A stretch of 64,000 bases of DNA, from assembly GCA_012729785.1 (NCBI GenBank), contig JAAYCL010000015.1:1-64000 (forward strand), in the 5' to 3' direction. Position numbers and translations under genes: made by a program. Numbering within the stretch: position 1 is the first letter of the stretch; the number at the start of each line of letters is the position of its first letter. Origin of the DNA: Chlamydiota bacterium (GTDB lineage Bacteria > Auribacterota > Tritonobacteria > UBA1439). The notes beneath the pieces are model-generated. The model had not been told where the DNA came from. It searched no databases and was given only the letters and a program-made list of their open reading frames with translations. Below, in pieces: positions 53,002 to 61,435 of this stretch.

Positions 53002-53739
53002 ATGAAGCAGCGCCTGCAGAAACTGCTCGCCGACGCCGGTCTCGGGTCGCGCAGGGGGTGCGAGGCGCTCATCGTCGAGGGAAGGGTGAGCGTCAACCGC
53101 CGCGTGATCACGGAGCTCGGCGCCGCCGCGGACCCGGACCGGGACGTCGTCGCCCTGGACGGGGAGCGGATCCGTCCGGCGCCCAAGATGTACCTGATGC
53201 TCAACAAGCCGCCCGGCTTCCTCTGCACCAGCAGGGACGAGAAGGGGCGGCCCACGGTCCACCGGCTCCTGAAGGGGGTGCGCGGCAGGGTCTACACGGT
53301 GGGGCGCTTGGACGCGGACGCCGAGGGGCTCCTTCTCCTGACCAACGACGGAGACTTCGCGCAGCGGGTCGCGCACCCCGGCGGCACGGTCGGGAAGACC
53401 TACCAGGCGGAGATCCGGGGCGCGTTGGATTCGAAGGGGCGCACGGGCATCGAGCGGGGTATCGTGCTCGACGGCCGCAGGACGCTCCCCGCCGAGATTC
53501 TCCGGGAGGACCCGGTGGACGGAGGGACGAGGGTTTTGCTGCGCATCCGCGAGGGGAGAAACCGGCAGGTCAAGCGGATGTTCCTCTCGGTCGGGTGTCC
53601 GGTGCGCCGCCTGCGGAGGGTCGCGATCGGCGGGCTGGTGCTCGGCGACCTCCCGCGGGGGGCGTATCGGCGCCTCGAGCGGAAGGATATCCAGAAGCTG
53701 TTCGCCGGGGCCAAACCGCCGCGGGGAGGGGGGAGATGA
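53002..53739 (+). CDS. rluB: rRNA pseudouridine synthase (RsuA/RluB/RluE/RluF family)
   Basis: A 245-residue enzyme that isomerises a uridine of rRNA to pseudouridine. An S4 RNA-binding domain opens the protein (RLQKLLADAGLGSRRGCEAL). The catalytic aspartate is in GRLDADAEGLLLLTNDG. The C-terminal motif KRMFLSVGCPVRRLRR is typical of the RluB branch. The choice between RluB and RsuA targets is uncertain from sequence. Its stop overlaps the start of the next gene (53736-53739). Confidence 0.88.
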   Translation: MKQRLQKLLADAGLGSRRGCEALIVEGRVSVNRRVITELGAAADPDRDVVALDGERIRPAPKMYLMLNKPPGFLCTSRDEKGRPTVHRLLKGVRGRVYTVGRLDADAEGLLLLTNDGDFAQRVAHPGGTVGKTYQAEIRGALDSKGRTGIERGIVLDGRRTLPAEILREDPVDGGTRVLLRIREGRNRQVKRMFLSVGCPVRRLRRVAIGGLVLGDLPRGAYRRLERKDIQKLFAGAKPPRGGGR

Positions 53740-55040
53740 ACAACGCATTCTTGCGGCGCGGGGCGTGCGCCGGCCTTCTCGTCGCGGCCGTCTGGGGCGG
53801 GCCGTCGTCCGGCGCGCTGGGCCCTTTCCCCTGCGACGGCGAGATCAACACCGACAGCGCCAATCTGCGCGCGGGCCCGAGCCTCAACTACGAGGTGGCG
53901 CACCGTCTCGACCGCGGGGCGCCGGTGCTGGTCACCGGGCACAGGAGGGGGTGGTATCGCGTCGAGTCGCCGGAGGAGGCGATCTTCTACGTCTCCGCGC
54001 GCTACCTCTCCGACGGTGCGGTGGTCTGCGGCAGACTCAATGTCCGCGTCGAGCCGTCTCCCTCCGCGACCGTCGTCTGCCAGCTCGTGCGGGGAGAACA
54101 GGTCGAGGAGATCGAGCGGGACGGCGAGTGGGCGGCGATCAAGGCGCCCGACTGCGCGGAACTGTGGGTCAGCGCCGAACTGATCACCGTGTGCTCCGAA
54201 GAGGACGAGGAGGGGGAGGCGTCCGCCGCGCCGGCCGCGTCGCCGTCCGCACCCGCGGCCGCCCAGACGCCCGCGCCGGCCCCGTCGCCGGCCGCACCCG
54301 TGGCCGCCCAGACGCCCGCCCCGGCCCCGTCGCCGTCCGCACCCGCGGCCGCCCAGACGCCCGCGCCGCTCGCGTCGCCGCCCGCACCCGCGGCCGCCCA
54401 GACGCCCGCGCCGGCCGCACCCGCGGCCGCCCAGACACCCGCGCCGGCCGCATCGCCGTCCGAACTCGCGGTCGCCCGGACGCCCGCGCCGGCCGCGTCG
54501 CCGCCCGAACCCGCGGTCGCCCGGACGCCCGCGCCGGCCGCACCGCCGTCCGAACCCGCGGCCGTCCAGACGCCTGCGCCGGCCGCACCGCCGCCCGCAC
54601 CCGTAGTCGCCCAGACACCCGCGCCGGCCGCGTCGCCGTCCGCACCCGTAGTCGCCCAGACACCCGCGCCGGCCGCACCGCCGCCCGAACCCGCGGCCGC
54701 CCGGACACCCGCGCCGGCCGCACCGCCGCCCGCACCCGCGAGCGAGGAGACGCCCGAGCCGGCCGCCGGGACGGCGAGCACTCGCGTCGCGGCCCGGCCC
54801 GAAAATGTTCCGTGCAGGAAGAGGGGAAAGCTTGTCCGGGCGGACGCGCGCGGGATGCGCGGTGCGCCGTACTGCCTTGTCGACGGTTTTTTCGTGCGGC
54901 GAGTCGTTGCGCTCGTCGATTCAAACACGGTCAATCTCGGACACTACGAAGGTGACCGGGTGAAGGTGTGGGGGTACGAGCGTTTCCGGGATCCGGCCGG
55001 CGTCCCTGTCGTGGATGTGCGCCGCCTCGAGGTGGAGTAA
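53736..55040 (+). CDS. Exported SH3b-domain protein with long Pro/Ala/Thr repeat stalk
   Basis: A 434-residue protein. Residues about 1-27 are a signal peptide (GACAGLLVAAVWGGPSSGA). Two bacterial SH3 (SH3b) units follow: TDSANLRAGPSLNYEVAHRL at about 39-58, and GRLNVRVEPSPSATVVCQL about 70 residues later. Residues about 165-345 are low-complexity repeats with eleven TPAP units. The last 80 residues (CRKRGKLVRADARGM onward) form a further small beta domain, with CLVDGF and a VKVWGYERF strand. SH3b domains usually bind cell-wall peptides, so a periplasmic or surface wall-binding role with a flexible spacer is inferred. Confidence 0.72.
   Translation: MNNAFLRRGACAGLLVAAVWGGPSSGALGPFPCDGEINTDSANLRAGPSLNYEVAHRLDRGAPVLVTGHRRGWYRVESPEEAIFYVSARYLSDGAVVCGRLNVRVEPSPSATVVCQLVRGEQVEEIERDGEWAAIKAPDCAELWVSAELITVCSEEDEEGEASAAPAASPSAPAAAQTPAPAPSPAAPVAAQTPAPAPSPSAPAAAQTPAPLASPPAPAAAQTPAPAAPAAAQTPAPAASPSELAVARTPAPAASPPEPAVARTPAPAAPPSEPAAVQTPAPAAPPPAPVVAQTPAPAASPSAPVVAQTPAPAAPPPEPAAARTPAPAAPPPAPASEETPEPAAGTASTRVAARPENVPCRKRGKLVRADARGMRGAPYCLVDGFFVRRVVALVDSNTVNLGHYEGDRVKVWGYERFRDPAGVPVVDVRRLEVE
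54236..54755. repeat. Tandem repeat of about 45 bp inside the SH3b gene
   Basis: About eleven imperfect copies of a 15-residue unit such as QTPAPAASPSAPAAA. Copies differ mainly by Ser/Pro, Ala/Glu and Gln/Arg changes, and one is shortened (QTPAPAAPAAA). The array is likely to vary in copy number between strains by slippage. Confidence 0.8.
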
Positions 55041-55193
55041 GCGCGGAGGCGGGGTTAAGGCGCACGGGGAACACGATTCGCCGCTCTCCATCACCGCGCC
55101 GCGAGCGGATCGCGTGAGCCGCTCGATCCCTCCATCGGCAATCAGGGCGGTTCCGGCGGGTTCCGGCAACGCGGGGAAAGGGGCGTCGGGGAG

Positions 55194-56516
55194 ATGAAGG
55201 CGCGCACCTTTCGGGGGGGCGTGCACCCCTCGGGGCGCAAGGAGCTGACGGCGGGGCGCCCGATCAGGGTCGCCGCTGTTCCCGCATCAGTGAGGATCCC
55301 GCTCCACCAGAACGCCGGGCAGCCGCCGCGTCCGGTCGTGGAAGCCGGGCAGCGCGTCCGCACCGGCGAGCTGATCGCCGAGGCGTCGGGCCGCGTCTCC
55401 GCGTGCCTCCACGCGAGCATCTCGGGAACGGTCAAGTCGATCGGACCGGTCCCCGTCCCGTACGGGGGGACGGACACCGCGATCGAGATCCAGGGGGACG
55501 GGAACGACGAGCGGGGGTGGGGGCCGGGCGCGCCGGACCCGTTCGCCCTGACGGGGGAGGAGATCTCGGAGCGGATCCGCCTCGCCGGGATCGTCGGGCT
55601 CGGCGGCGCCGAGTTCCCGACGCATGTCAAGCTCCGGCCGCCGCCGGGGAAGAAGTTCGACTGCCTGATCATCAACGGGGCGGAGTGCGAGCCGTATCTG
55701 ACCGCCGATCACCGCCTGATGGCGGAGCGTCCGGCCGACGTAATCGCGGGGACGCGCCTGCTGATGAAGGCCGCCGGCGTAGCCCGGGCCCGCATAGGCG
55801 TCGAGTCGAACAAGCCCGACGCCTTCTCGGCGATCGCCGCGGCGGCGGCGAGGGACAAAGGCATCGAGGTGATTTCGCTGAAGGTGAAGTACCCGCAGGG
55901 CGCGGAGAAGCAGCTGATCGCGGCGCTGCTCGGCCGGGAGGTCCCGCCCGGCGCCTTGCCCGCCGACGTCGGCACCGTGGTCCAGAACGCGGGGACCGCC
56001 GCGGCGGTCGCCGAGGCGGTGCGCGACGGCAAGCCGCTCTACGAGCGCGTGGTGACCGTCTCGGGGAGCGGGGTGCGGGAGCCGGGGAACTGGCTCGCGC
56101 GCGTCGGGACGCCGTTCTCGGATCTCGTCGCGCAGAGCGGAGGCCTCGTCCCCGGCGCCGCGATGGTCATCATGGGGGGGCCGATGATGGGGACGGCGCA
56201 GTGGACGCTCGATGTCCCCGTGGTCAAGGGGACCTCCGGGATCGTCGTCTTGACGGAGGACGAGACCGCCGCGGGGCACGACGCCCCCTGCATCCGCTGC
56301 GGCCGCTGCCTCGCGATATGCCCGATGGGGCTCTCGCCCGCCCTGCTGCGGCAGGCGGTGGAAAAGGAGCGCTGGGATCTGGCGGGGGAGCTCGGCGCGA
56401 CGGAGTGCATCGAGTGCGGCGCCTGCGCGTTCGTCTGCGCCTCGGGACGCGACCAGGTGCAGGGGATCCGGAGGTCCAAGCTCGAGCTTTCGAAGAAGGG
56501 GGGGAAGGGTGGCTGA
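55194..56516 (+). CDS. rnfC: Electron transport complex subunit RnfC
   Basis: A 440-residue membrane-peripheral subunit that binds NADH/FMN and iron-sulfur clusters. FRGGVHPSGRKELTAG starts the family's N-terminal region. A barrel-sandwich SLBB-type segment and GLGGAEFPTHVKL follow. Two [4Fe-4S] motifs are CIRCGRCLAICP and CIECGACAFVCA near the C-terminus. First gene of rnfCDGEAB. The 153-bp gap before it holds a GAGCGG/CCGCTC hairpin but no clear promoter. Confidence 0.95.
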   Translation: MKARTFRGGVHPSGRKELTAGRPIRVAAVPASVRIPLHQNAGQPPRPVVEAGQRVRTGELIAEASGRVSACLHASISGTVKSIGPVPVPYGGTDTAIEIQGDGNDERGWGPGAPDPFALTGEEISERIRLAGIVGLGGAEFPTHVKLRPPPGKKFDCLIINGAECEPYLTADHRLMAERPADVIAGTRLLMKAAGVARARIGVESNKPDAFSAIAAAAARDKGIEVISLKVKYPQGAEKQLIAALLGREVPPGALPADVGTVVQNAGTAAAVAEAVRDGKPLYERVVTVSGSGVREPGNWLARVGTPFSDLVAQSGGLVPGAAMVIMGGPMMGTAQWTLDVPVVKGTSGIVVLTEDETAAGHDAPCIRCGRCLAICPMGLSPALLRQAVEKERWDLAGELGATECIECGACAFVCASGRDQVQGIRRSKLELSKKGGKGG

Positions 56517-57456
56517 CGCGTCCCGGCTTCTGATCCTCTCCTCCCCGCCGTTCGTGCGCGAGGGGGATTCGGTCGCGAGGGTGATGTGGCGCGTGAATCT
56601 GGCCCTGCTCCCCGCCCTGGCGTGGGGGGTCTGGTCGTTCGGGCCCGACGCCCTGCGCGTCACCGCGGCCTGCGCGGCGGCCTGCGTGCTCACCGAGGCG
56701 GCGATCCAGAGGCTGCGCGGGAAGCCGGTGACGGTGGCCGACGGAAGCGCTGTCGTGACCGGCATCCTGCTCGCCCTCAACCTCCCGCCCGGCATCCCGA
56801 CCTGGATGACCGTCGTCGGGAGCGTCGTCGCCATCGCCGTCGCGAAGCAGGCGTTCGGGGGGCTCGGCTTCAATATCTTCAACCCGGCCCTGATCGGGCG
56901 GGCGTTTCTGATGGCCTCGTATCCGGCCCCGATGACCTCCTGGCGCCCCTACGGCGCGTGGGACGCCGTCACGACGGCGACCCCGCTCGGGATCGTCAAG
57001 GAGAAGCTCTCGGCCGCGCTCCCCTCGTACGCGGAGATGTTGTTCGGGAAAACCGGCGGCTGCATCGGCGAGACCTCGACGCTGCTGCTCCTCGCCGGGG
57101 CGCTGTACCTGCTCTGGAGAGGCGACATCACCTGGCATGTCCCGGCATCCTTCCTCGCGTCGCTCGCCCTCGTCAGCCGCCTGAGCGGCCGCGATCCGCT
57201 TTTCTCGCTGCTGGCGGGGGGGGCCGTGCTGGGCGCCTGCTTCATGGCCACCGACATGGTGACCGTGCCGCTCTCGGGGAAGGGGAGGCTGATCTTCGGC
57301 GCGGGGTGCGGCTGCATCGCCGGCATGATACGCGCCTGGGGCGGCTATCCGGAGGGGGTCTGCTACGCCATCCTCCTCATGAACGCGTTCACGCCGGTGA
57401 TCGACCGGTACACGCAGCCCCGCCGTTTCGGCGGGAGGCGGAGGAGCGCGGGATGA
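56509..57456 (+). CDS. rnfD: Electron transport complex subunit RnfD
   Basis: A 315-residue integral membrane subunit with about nine helices. It begins with GTG at 56509, overlapping rnfC by 8 bases. The covalent FMN site is TTATPLG (T158 expected), and GFNIFNPALIGRAFLM is a conserved helix. Also typical are FMATDMVTVPLSGKG and GYPEGVCYAILLMNAFTPVI. It moves electrons through the membrane part of the ion pump. Confidence 0.95.
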   Translation: MADASRLLILSSPPFVREGDSVARVMWRVNLALLPALAWGVWSFGPDALRVTAACAAACVLTEAAIQRLRGKPVTVADGSAVVTGILLALNLPPGIPTWMTVVGSVVAIAVAKQAFGGLGFNIFNPALIGRAFLMASYPAPMTSWRPYGAWDAVTTATPLGIVKEKLSAALPSYAEMLFGKTGGCIGETSTLLLLAGALYLLWRGDITWHVPASFLASLALVSRLSGRDPLFSLLAGGAVLGACFMATDMVTVPLSGKGRLIFGAGCGCIAGMIRAWGGYPEGVCYAILLMNAFTPVIDRYTQPRRFGGRRRSAG

Positions 57457-57524
57457 GGGAGGCGGGTCGGCGCGGCTGTCGGGGAGTTGTCAGCCCCGCG
57501 CCAAGGACGCATCGGTGAACTGAC

Positions 57525-58178
57525 ATGGGCGACATCGCGAAGCTCTGCCTCATCCTGACCGTTGTCTGCGTCCTGAACGGACTGGCGCTCGGCTACGTCT
57601 ACGACGCGACGAGGGCGGCGATCGATCGGAGCGCGGCCGGGCGGCTGGCCTCCTCCCTCGCGCTGGTCGTGCCCGGCGCAAAGAGTTTTTCGGAGAAGAA
57701 GCAGGCCTCCCTCGCGGGCGGTCGTTCGCTCGACTACTATGAGGGGTTCGACGCCGAGGGGAAGGCCGTCGGCTACGCCCTCTCCGCGGAGCGGCAGGGG
57801 TATCAGAGTCTTCTCAGAATGCTCGTGGGGATCGACGGGGCGGGGGTCATCCTGGGGATGCGGGTTCTCGAGCAGGCCGAGACCCCCGGGCTGGGGGCGC
57901 GCGTGGACGAGGTGGAAACGCGCGAGACGCTCTGGGGCCGTCTTGCGGCCCTCCTCGGCGCCGGGCGTGCGGCGGGGGGGGAGGCGCCCGGGGAGCCGTG
58001 GTTCCAGGCGCAGTACCGGGGGCTCGCGCCGAGCGAACTGAAGCTCCTCGCCTCCGCGGAGACGGGCGGCGGGATCCACGCCGTCACCGGCGCCACGGTC
58101 ACGAGCCGCGCGATCACGGATGCGGTCCGGGAGTCGATCGAGCTCTTCCTCGCGGCGAAGAAGGACGGCGGCCGATGA
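57525..58178 (+). CDS. rnfG: Electron transport complex subunit RnfG
   Basis: A 217-residue single-anchor protein facing the periplasm, with an N-terminal membrane helix at about 7-25. The covalent FMN attachment motif is TGATVTS, where T191 is the expected flavinylated residue. LETPGLG-like QAETPGLGARV is the other family motif. No ApbE flavin transferase is in the window, although one is required for this modification. The stop overlaps the rnfE start by 4 bases. Confidence 0.93.
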   Translation: MGDIAKLCLILTVVCVLNGLALGYVYDATRAAIDRSAAGRLASSLALVVPGAKSFSEKKQASLAGGRSLDYYEGFDAEGKAVGYALSAERQGYQSLLRMLVGIDGAGVILGMRVLEQAETPGLGARVDEVETRETLWGRLAALLGAGRAAGGEAPGEPWFQAQYRGLAPSELKLLASAETGGGIHAVTGATVTSRAITDAVRESIELFLAAKKDGGR

Positions 58179-58840
58179 ACGCCACGAAAAGGAAACAGGA
58201 CGGCTTGTGGAACGAGTTTGCGAAGGGGCTCTTCGCCCAGAACCCGATCTTCGTGATCGTCCTCGGCCTCTGCCCGACGCTCGCCGTATCGGTGAGCATC
58301 GAGAACGCGATCGGGATGGGGGCGGCCGCCAGCTTCGTGCTCCTGGCGTCGAACATCGTCATCGCGGCCCTGATGGCGCTTTTCGGCAAGATCCTCTCGC
58401 CGGGGATGCTCGCCCAGGTGAAGAAGATCAGGATACCGATCTACATCGTGATCATCGCCTCGTTCGTCACCATCGTGGATTTGCTGATGAACGGCTTCGC
58501 CCCGGCGCTCTACGCGAAGCTCGGCCTCTACGTCCCGCTGATCGTGGTCAACTGCATCATCCTGGGCCGGGCGGAGGCGTTCGCGGCGTCGAACGGCGTC
58601 GTCGCCTCGGCGCTCGACGCCCTCGGAATGGGGCTCGGCTTCACGCTGGCGATGCTCCTCCTCTCCACCGTGCGCGAGGTGATCGGGGCCGGGAAATTCT
58701 ACGGGTACCCGGTCTTCGGCCCCGGCTACTCTCCGATGCTCATCCTCACGCTCGCCCCCGGGGCGCTCCTCACCTTCGGGCTGTTCATGGGGCTCTTCAG
58801 GCATCTGAAGAACATGCGAGGCGGCAATGGATCTCTTTGA
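58175..58840 (+). CDS. rnfE: Electron transport complex subunit RnfE
   Basis: A 221-residue integral membrane subunit with six helices. GLFAQNPIFVIVLGLCPTLAVS is the signature first helix (conserved NP and GLCPTLA), followed by IPIYIVIIASFVTIVDLL and PLIVVNCIILGRAEAFA. It is paralogous to RnfA with inverted topology; the two conserved cysteines (one in each) form the intramembrane iron site in this family. It overlaps rnfA by 14 bases. Confidence 0.94.
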   Translation: MNATKRKQDGLWNEFAKGLFAQNPIFVIVLGLCPTLAVSVSIENAIGMGAAASFVLLASNIVIAALMALFGKILSPGMLAQVKKIRIPIYIVIIASFVTIVDLLMNGFAPALYAKLGLYVPLIVVNCIILGRAEAFAASNGVVASALDALGMGLGFTLAMLLLSTVREVIGAGKFYGYPVFGPGYSPMLILTLAPGALLTFGLFMGLFRHLKNMRGGNGSL

Positions 58841-59420
58841 ACTCTTCTCCATATTCATCGGCGTCGCCCTGGTGCACAACTTCATCTTCTGCCAGTTCCT
58901 CGGCCTCTGTCCGTACATCGGCGTGACCGAGCGGACCTCCTCCGCGATGGGGATGGGGATGGCGGTCATCTTCGTGATGGTGATCTCCTCCGCGATCACC
59001 TGGGCGGTCTACCAGTGGCTGCTCGTGCCGCTCAAGATCACCTACCTGTACATCATCGCCTTCATCCTGGTGATCGCCGCGTTCGTCCAGCTCGTGGAGA
59101 TGTTCCTCCAGAAATCGGTCCCCGCCTTGTACCGGGCGCTCGGCATCTACCTGCCGCTCATCACCACCAACTGCGCGGTGCTCGGCGTGGTGGTGCTCAA
59201 CATGCGGCTCTTCGACTCGCCGAACAGCCTCGTGAAATGCGTCATCCAGGGGTTCGGGGGAGGGGCGGGTTTCATGCTCGCGATGCTCATCATGGCCGGG
59301 ATACGGGAGCGGCTCGAGCTCGCGGACGTCCCCGCGGCGCTCAGGGGGATGCCGATCGCCCTCATCACCGCGGGGCTCACCGCGATCGCGTTCCTCGGTT
59401 TTGCGGGGTTGTCGATATAG
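58827..59420 (+). CDS. rnfA: Electron transport complex subunit RnfA
   Basis: A 197-residue membrane subunit with six helices. HNFIFCQFLGLCPYIGV is the family start. ITTNCAVLGVVVLNM is the second conserved cysteine helix, mirroring RnfE. IRERLELADVPAALRG lies near the end. With RnfE it forms the channel core that couples ferredoxin:NAD electron transfer to Na+ or H+ movement; which ion cannot be judged here. Confidence 0.95.
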   Translation: MDLFELFSIFIGVALVHNFIFCQFLGLCPYIGVTERTSSAMGMGMAVIFVMVISSAITWAVYQWLLVPLKITYLYIIAFILVIAAFVQLVEMFLQKSVPALYRALGIYLPLITTNCAVLGVVVLNMRLFDSPNSLVKCVIQGFGGGAGFMLAMLIMAGIRERLELADVPAALRGMPIALITAGLTAIAFLGFAGLSI

Positions 59421-59483
59421 CGGGAGAGGGGATGCCGTTTCGCCGTGCCGGTCGCGGTCGTTGAACGTCGAGGGGCGCTCGAT

Positions 59484-60284
59484 ATGTCTTCGGTGGTGCT
59501 CTACTCCACGGTCGTCCTCGGGGCGATGGGCCTCGCCCTCGGCTTCCTGCTCGCGGTCTTCAGCCGCATCTTCGCGGTGCGGCTCGACCCGAGGATCGAG
59601 GCGGTCTCCGACGCGTTGGCCGGGCTCAACTGCGGCGTCTGCGGCTACCCCGGCTGCGCCTCGTTCGCCGAGGCGATCGTGGCGGGGAAGGCGGCCGCGA
59701 ACGGGTGCGCCCCGGGCGGGCGCCAGACGGTGCACAAGATCGCCGCGATCCTCGGCGGGGAGGCCGTCTTCGCCGAACCGATGGTCGCCGCGGTCCGGTG
59801 CAGGGGGGGGAGGAGCGCGGCGAAGGAACGGGCGGTCTACCGGGGCATCCGCGACTGCGTGTCGGCCGAACTGATCGGGGCGGGTCCCAAGGCGTGCGTC
59901 TACGGCTGCCTCGGGATGGGCTCCTGCGTCGACGCCTGCCCGTTCGGGGCGCTCCGGATGGGCGCCGAGAACCTTCCTGAACTGGTCGAGGAGAAGTGCA
60001 CGGCGTGCGGGAAATGCGTCGCGGCCTGCCCGCGGCGGATCATCGCCCTGGTCCCCCGCCGGCAGAAGGTTTATCTGGGGTGCGTGTCGCGGGACAGGGG
60101 GAAACGGGTGAAGGAGGTCTGCGCCGCGGGGTGCACGGCGTGCGGTCTCTGCGCGAGCCCGAAGGTGACGCCGTCGGGGAAGGTGGTCTTGCGCGGCAAC
60201 CTCCCCGATTTCCCGCCGGACTGGGAGGATTTCAAGGCCGCCGCGGAGAAGTGCCCGTCGCACTGCTTCGTCCTCCGCCCCTGA
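59484..60284 (+). CDS. rnfB: Electron transport complex subunit RnfB
   Basis: A 266-residue iron-sulfur subunit that accepts electrons from ferredoxin. One N-terminal membrane helix is followed by a four-cysteine [4Fe-4S] motif (C50, C53, C58, C75, in LNCGVCGYPGC...NGC). Two ferredoxin-type clusters are CVYGCLGMGSCVDACPF and CTACGKCVAACPR. More cysteines follow in CTACGLC. The ATG at 59484 is chosen for GAGGGG at 59470-59475 and an immediate membrane helix; a GTG at 59445 would add 13 residues. It closes the order rnfCDGEAB. Confidence 0.95.
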   Translation: MSSVVLYSTVVLGAMGLALGFLLAVFSRIFAVRLDPRIEAVSDALAGLNCGVCGYPGCASFAEAIVAGKAAANGCAPGGRQTVHKIAAILGGEAVFAEPMVAAVRCRGGRSAAKERAVYRGIRDCVSAELIGAGPKACVYGCLGMGSCVDACPFGALRMGAENLPELVEEKCTACGKCVAACPRRIIALVPRRQKVYLGCVSRDRGKRVKEVCAAGCTACGLCASPKVTPSGKVVLRGNLPDFPPDWEDFKAAAEKCPSHCFVLRP

Positions 60285-60318
60285 CCTCCCGCGCGACGGT
60301 TCGACCGAGGGCGCGATC

Positions 60319-61194
60319 ATGCTTTTGGACGGCACAAGGATAGGCGCGGAGATCCGGCGCGAGGTCGCCGGCGGCGTGGCGGCGCTCCGCCGGGAGCGGG
60401 GCGTCGTTCCCGGCATCGCCTTCGTCTCCGTCGGCGACGACCCCGCCTCCCGTTCCTACGTGGCGATGAAGGAGAAGGGCTGCGCCGAGGTCGGGATACG
60501 CTCCCGGCAATGCACCTTCCCCGCCGCCGTCGGGAAGGGCCCGCTCCTCGAGACGATCCGCCTCCTCAACCTCGATCCGGCGATCCACGGCATCCTCGTC
60601 CAGCTCCCCCTGCCGCCCGGCATCGACGCCCTCGAAATCCTCTCGGCGGTCTCGCCGGAGAAGGACGTGGACGGGTTCCACCCGCTCAACGCCGGGAGGA
60701 CGCTGCTCGGCGCCGGGGGATTCCGCGCGTGCACGCCGGCGGGCATCGTCGAGCTCCTCCTGCGCTCGGGCGGTTCGTGGGAGGGGAAGGACGTGGTGGT
60801 GGTCGGGCGCAGCGCGATCGTGGGGAAGCCGCTCGCCGCGATGCTGATGCAGCGGGACAGGCGGGCGAACGCGACCGTGACGGTCTGCCACACCGGGACG
60901 CGCGATCTCGCCGCGCACACCCGGCGCGCCGACATCGTGGTCGCGGCGCTCGGGCAGCCGCGCTTCCTCAAGGCGGCGATGGTCCGCGAGGGCGTCACGG
61001 TCATCGACGTCGGCATCAACAGGATCGAGGACCCCGCCTCCCCGCGCGGCTACCGGATCGCGGGCGACGTGGATTTCGACGAGGTCGCCCCGAAGGCGGA
61101 GGCGATCTCCCCCGTCCCGGGAGGCGTCGGGCCGATGACCATCGCGATGCTCCTGTCCAACACGCTCCTGGCCGCGCGCCGGCTGGCCCGCTGA
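60319..61194 (+). CDS. folD: Bifunctional methylenetetrahydrofolate dehydrogenase/cyclohydrolase
   Basis: A 291-residue one-carbon enzyme. SYVAMKEKGCAEVGI contains the catalytic lysine. VQLPLPPGID, KDVDGFHPLN and VVVGRSAIVGKPLA (NADP site) follow, with PVPGGVGPMTIAML at the C-terminus. It interconverts methylene-, methenyl- and formyl-tetrahydrofolate. It lies 34 bases after rnfB, a pairing that fits acetogen-like one-carbon metabolism but is not proof of it, since folD is nearly universal. Confidence 0.96.
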   Translation: MLLDGTRIGAEIRREVAGGVAALRRERGVVPGIAFVSVGDDPASRSYVAMKEKGCAEVGIRSRQCTFPAAVGKGPLLETIRLLNLDPAIHGILVQLPLPPGIDALEILSAVSPEKDVDGFHPLNAGRTLLGAGGFRACTPAGIVELLLRSGGSWEGKDVVVVGRSAIVGKPLAAMLMQRDRRANATVTVCHTGTRDLAAHTRRADIVVAALGQPRFLKAAMVREGVTVIDVGINRIEDPASPRGYRIAGDVDFDEVAPKAEAISPVPGGVGPMTIAMLLSNTLLAARRLAR

Positions 61195-61248
61195 GGCGTC
61201 CCCGCGGCGTTCGCGCCCCCGTCCGTTCACGGCTCGCCGCTCCGGGCC

Positions 61249-61277
61249 TTGACTTTCCCTTGCGCGCGGGGTATCCG
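61249..61277 (+). promoter_or_regulatory. Promoter TTGACT-N17-TATCCG
   Basis: TTGACT (61249-61254) is a near-consensus -35 and TATCCG (61272-61277) follows after exactly 17 bases. The predicted start, near 61284, is just before the long hairpin at 61288. GGGTATCCG is repeated at 61310-61318. Confidence 0.5.
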
Positions 61278-61287
61278 TGAAGGTGGA

Positions 61288-61378
61288 GGGAACGGGGTGC
61301 CCGGGGCAGGGTATCCGAGGCCTTCCGCGCGCCTGGACGCCCCGGGGGTCCTCGGATCGGCCCGCGGGCACCCTTCCC
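61288..61378 (+). ncRNA. Candidate structured small RNA (long rod hairpin) between folD and mfd
   Basis: The left arm 61288-61320 (GGGAACGGGGTGCCCG onward to ATCCGAGG) is complementary, with few bulges, to the right arm 61350-61378 (CCTCGGATCGGCCCG onward to CTTCCC). This gives about 26 base pairs around a 29-base apical part. GGAGG at 61285-61289 and CCTCC at 61386-61390 could extend it. No ORF occupies it, and a good promoter starts just upstream. Features of SRP, 6S and RNase P RNA were not recognised. A terminator role without a T tract is the main alternative. Confidence 0.4.
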
Positions 61379-61399
61379 GTCTTCGCCTCCCGCGCCTCT

Positions 61400-61428
61400 T
61401 TGTAACCCCGCGGGGAATGTGCTATTTT
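61400..61428 (+). promoter_or_regulatory. mfd promoter TTGTAA-N17-TATTTT (leaderless start)
   Basis: TTGTAA (61400-61405) and TATTTT (61423-61428) are 17 bases apart, with TGC before the -10 giving an extended box. The mfd ATG at 61436 is 7 bases later, where transcription itself should begin. Confidence 0.7.
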
Positions 61429-61435
61429 CAACCGT

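Noticed and set aside
54236-54755. CRISPR array
   Set aside because: The repeats are contiguous, coding and without unique spacers; no cas genes are present anywhere in the window.
54002-54934. Gly/Ala-rich minus-strand frame resembling a repeat protein
   Set aside because: It is the antisense of the TPAP repeat array; periodicity alone keeps it open.
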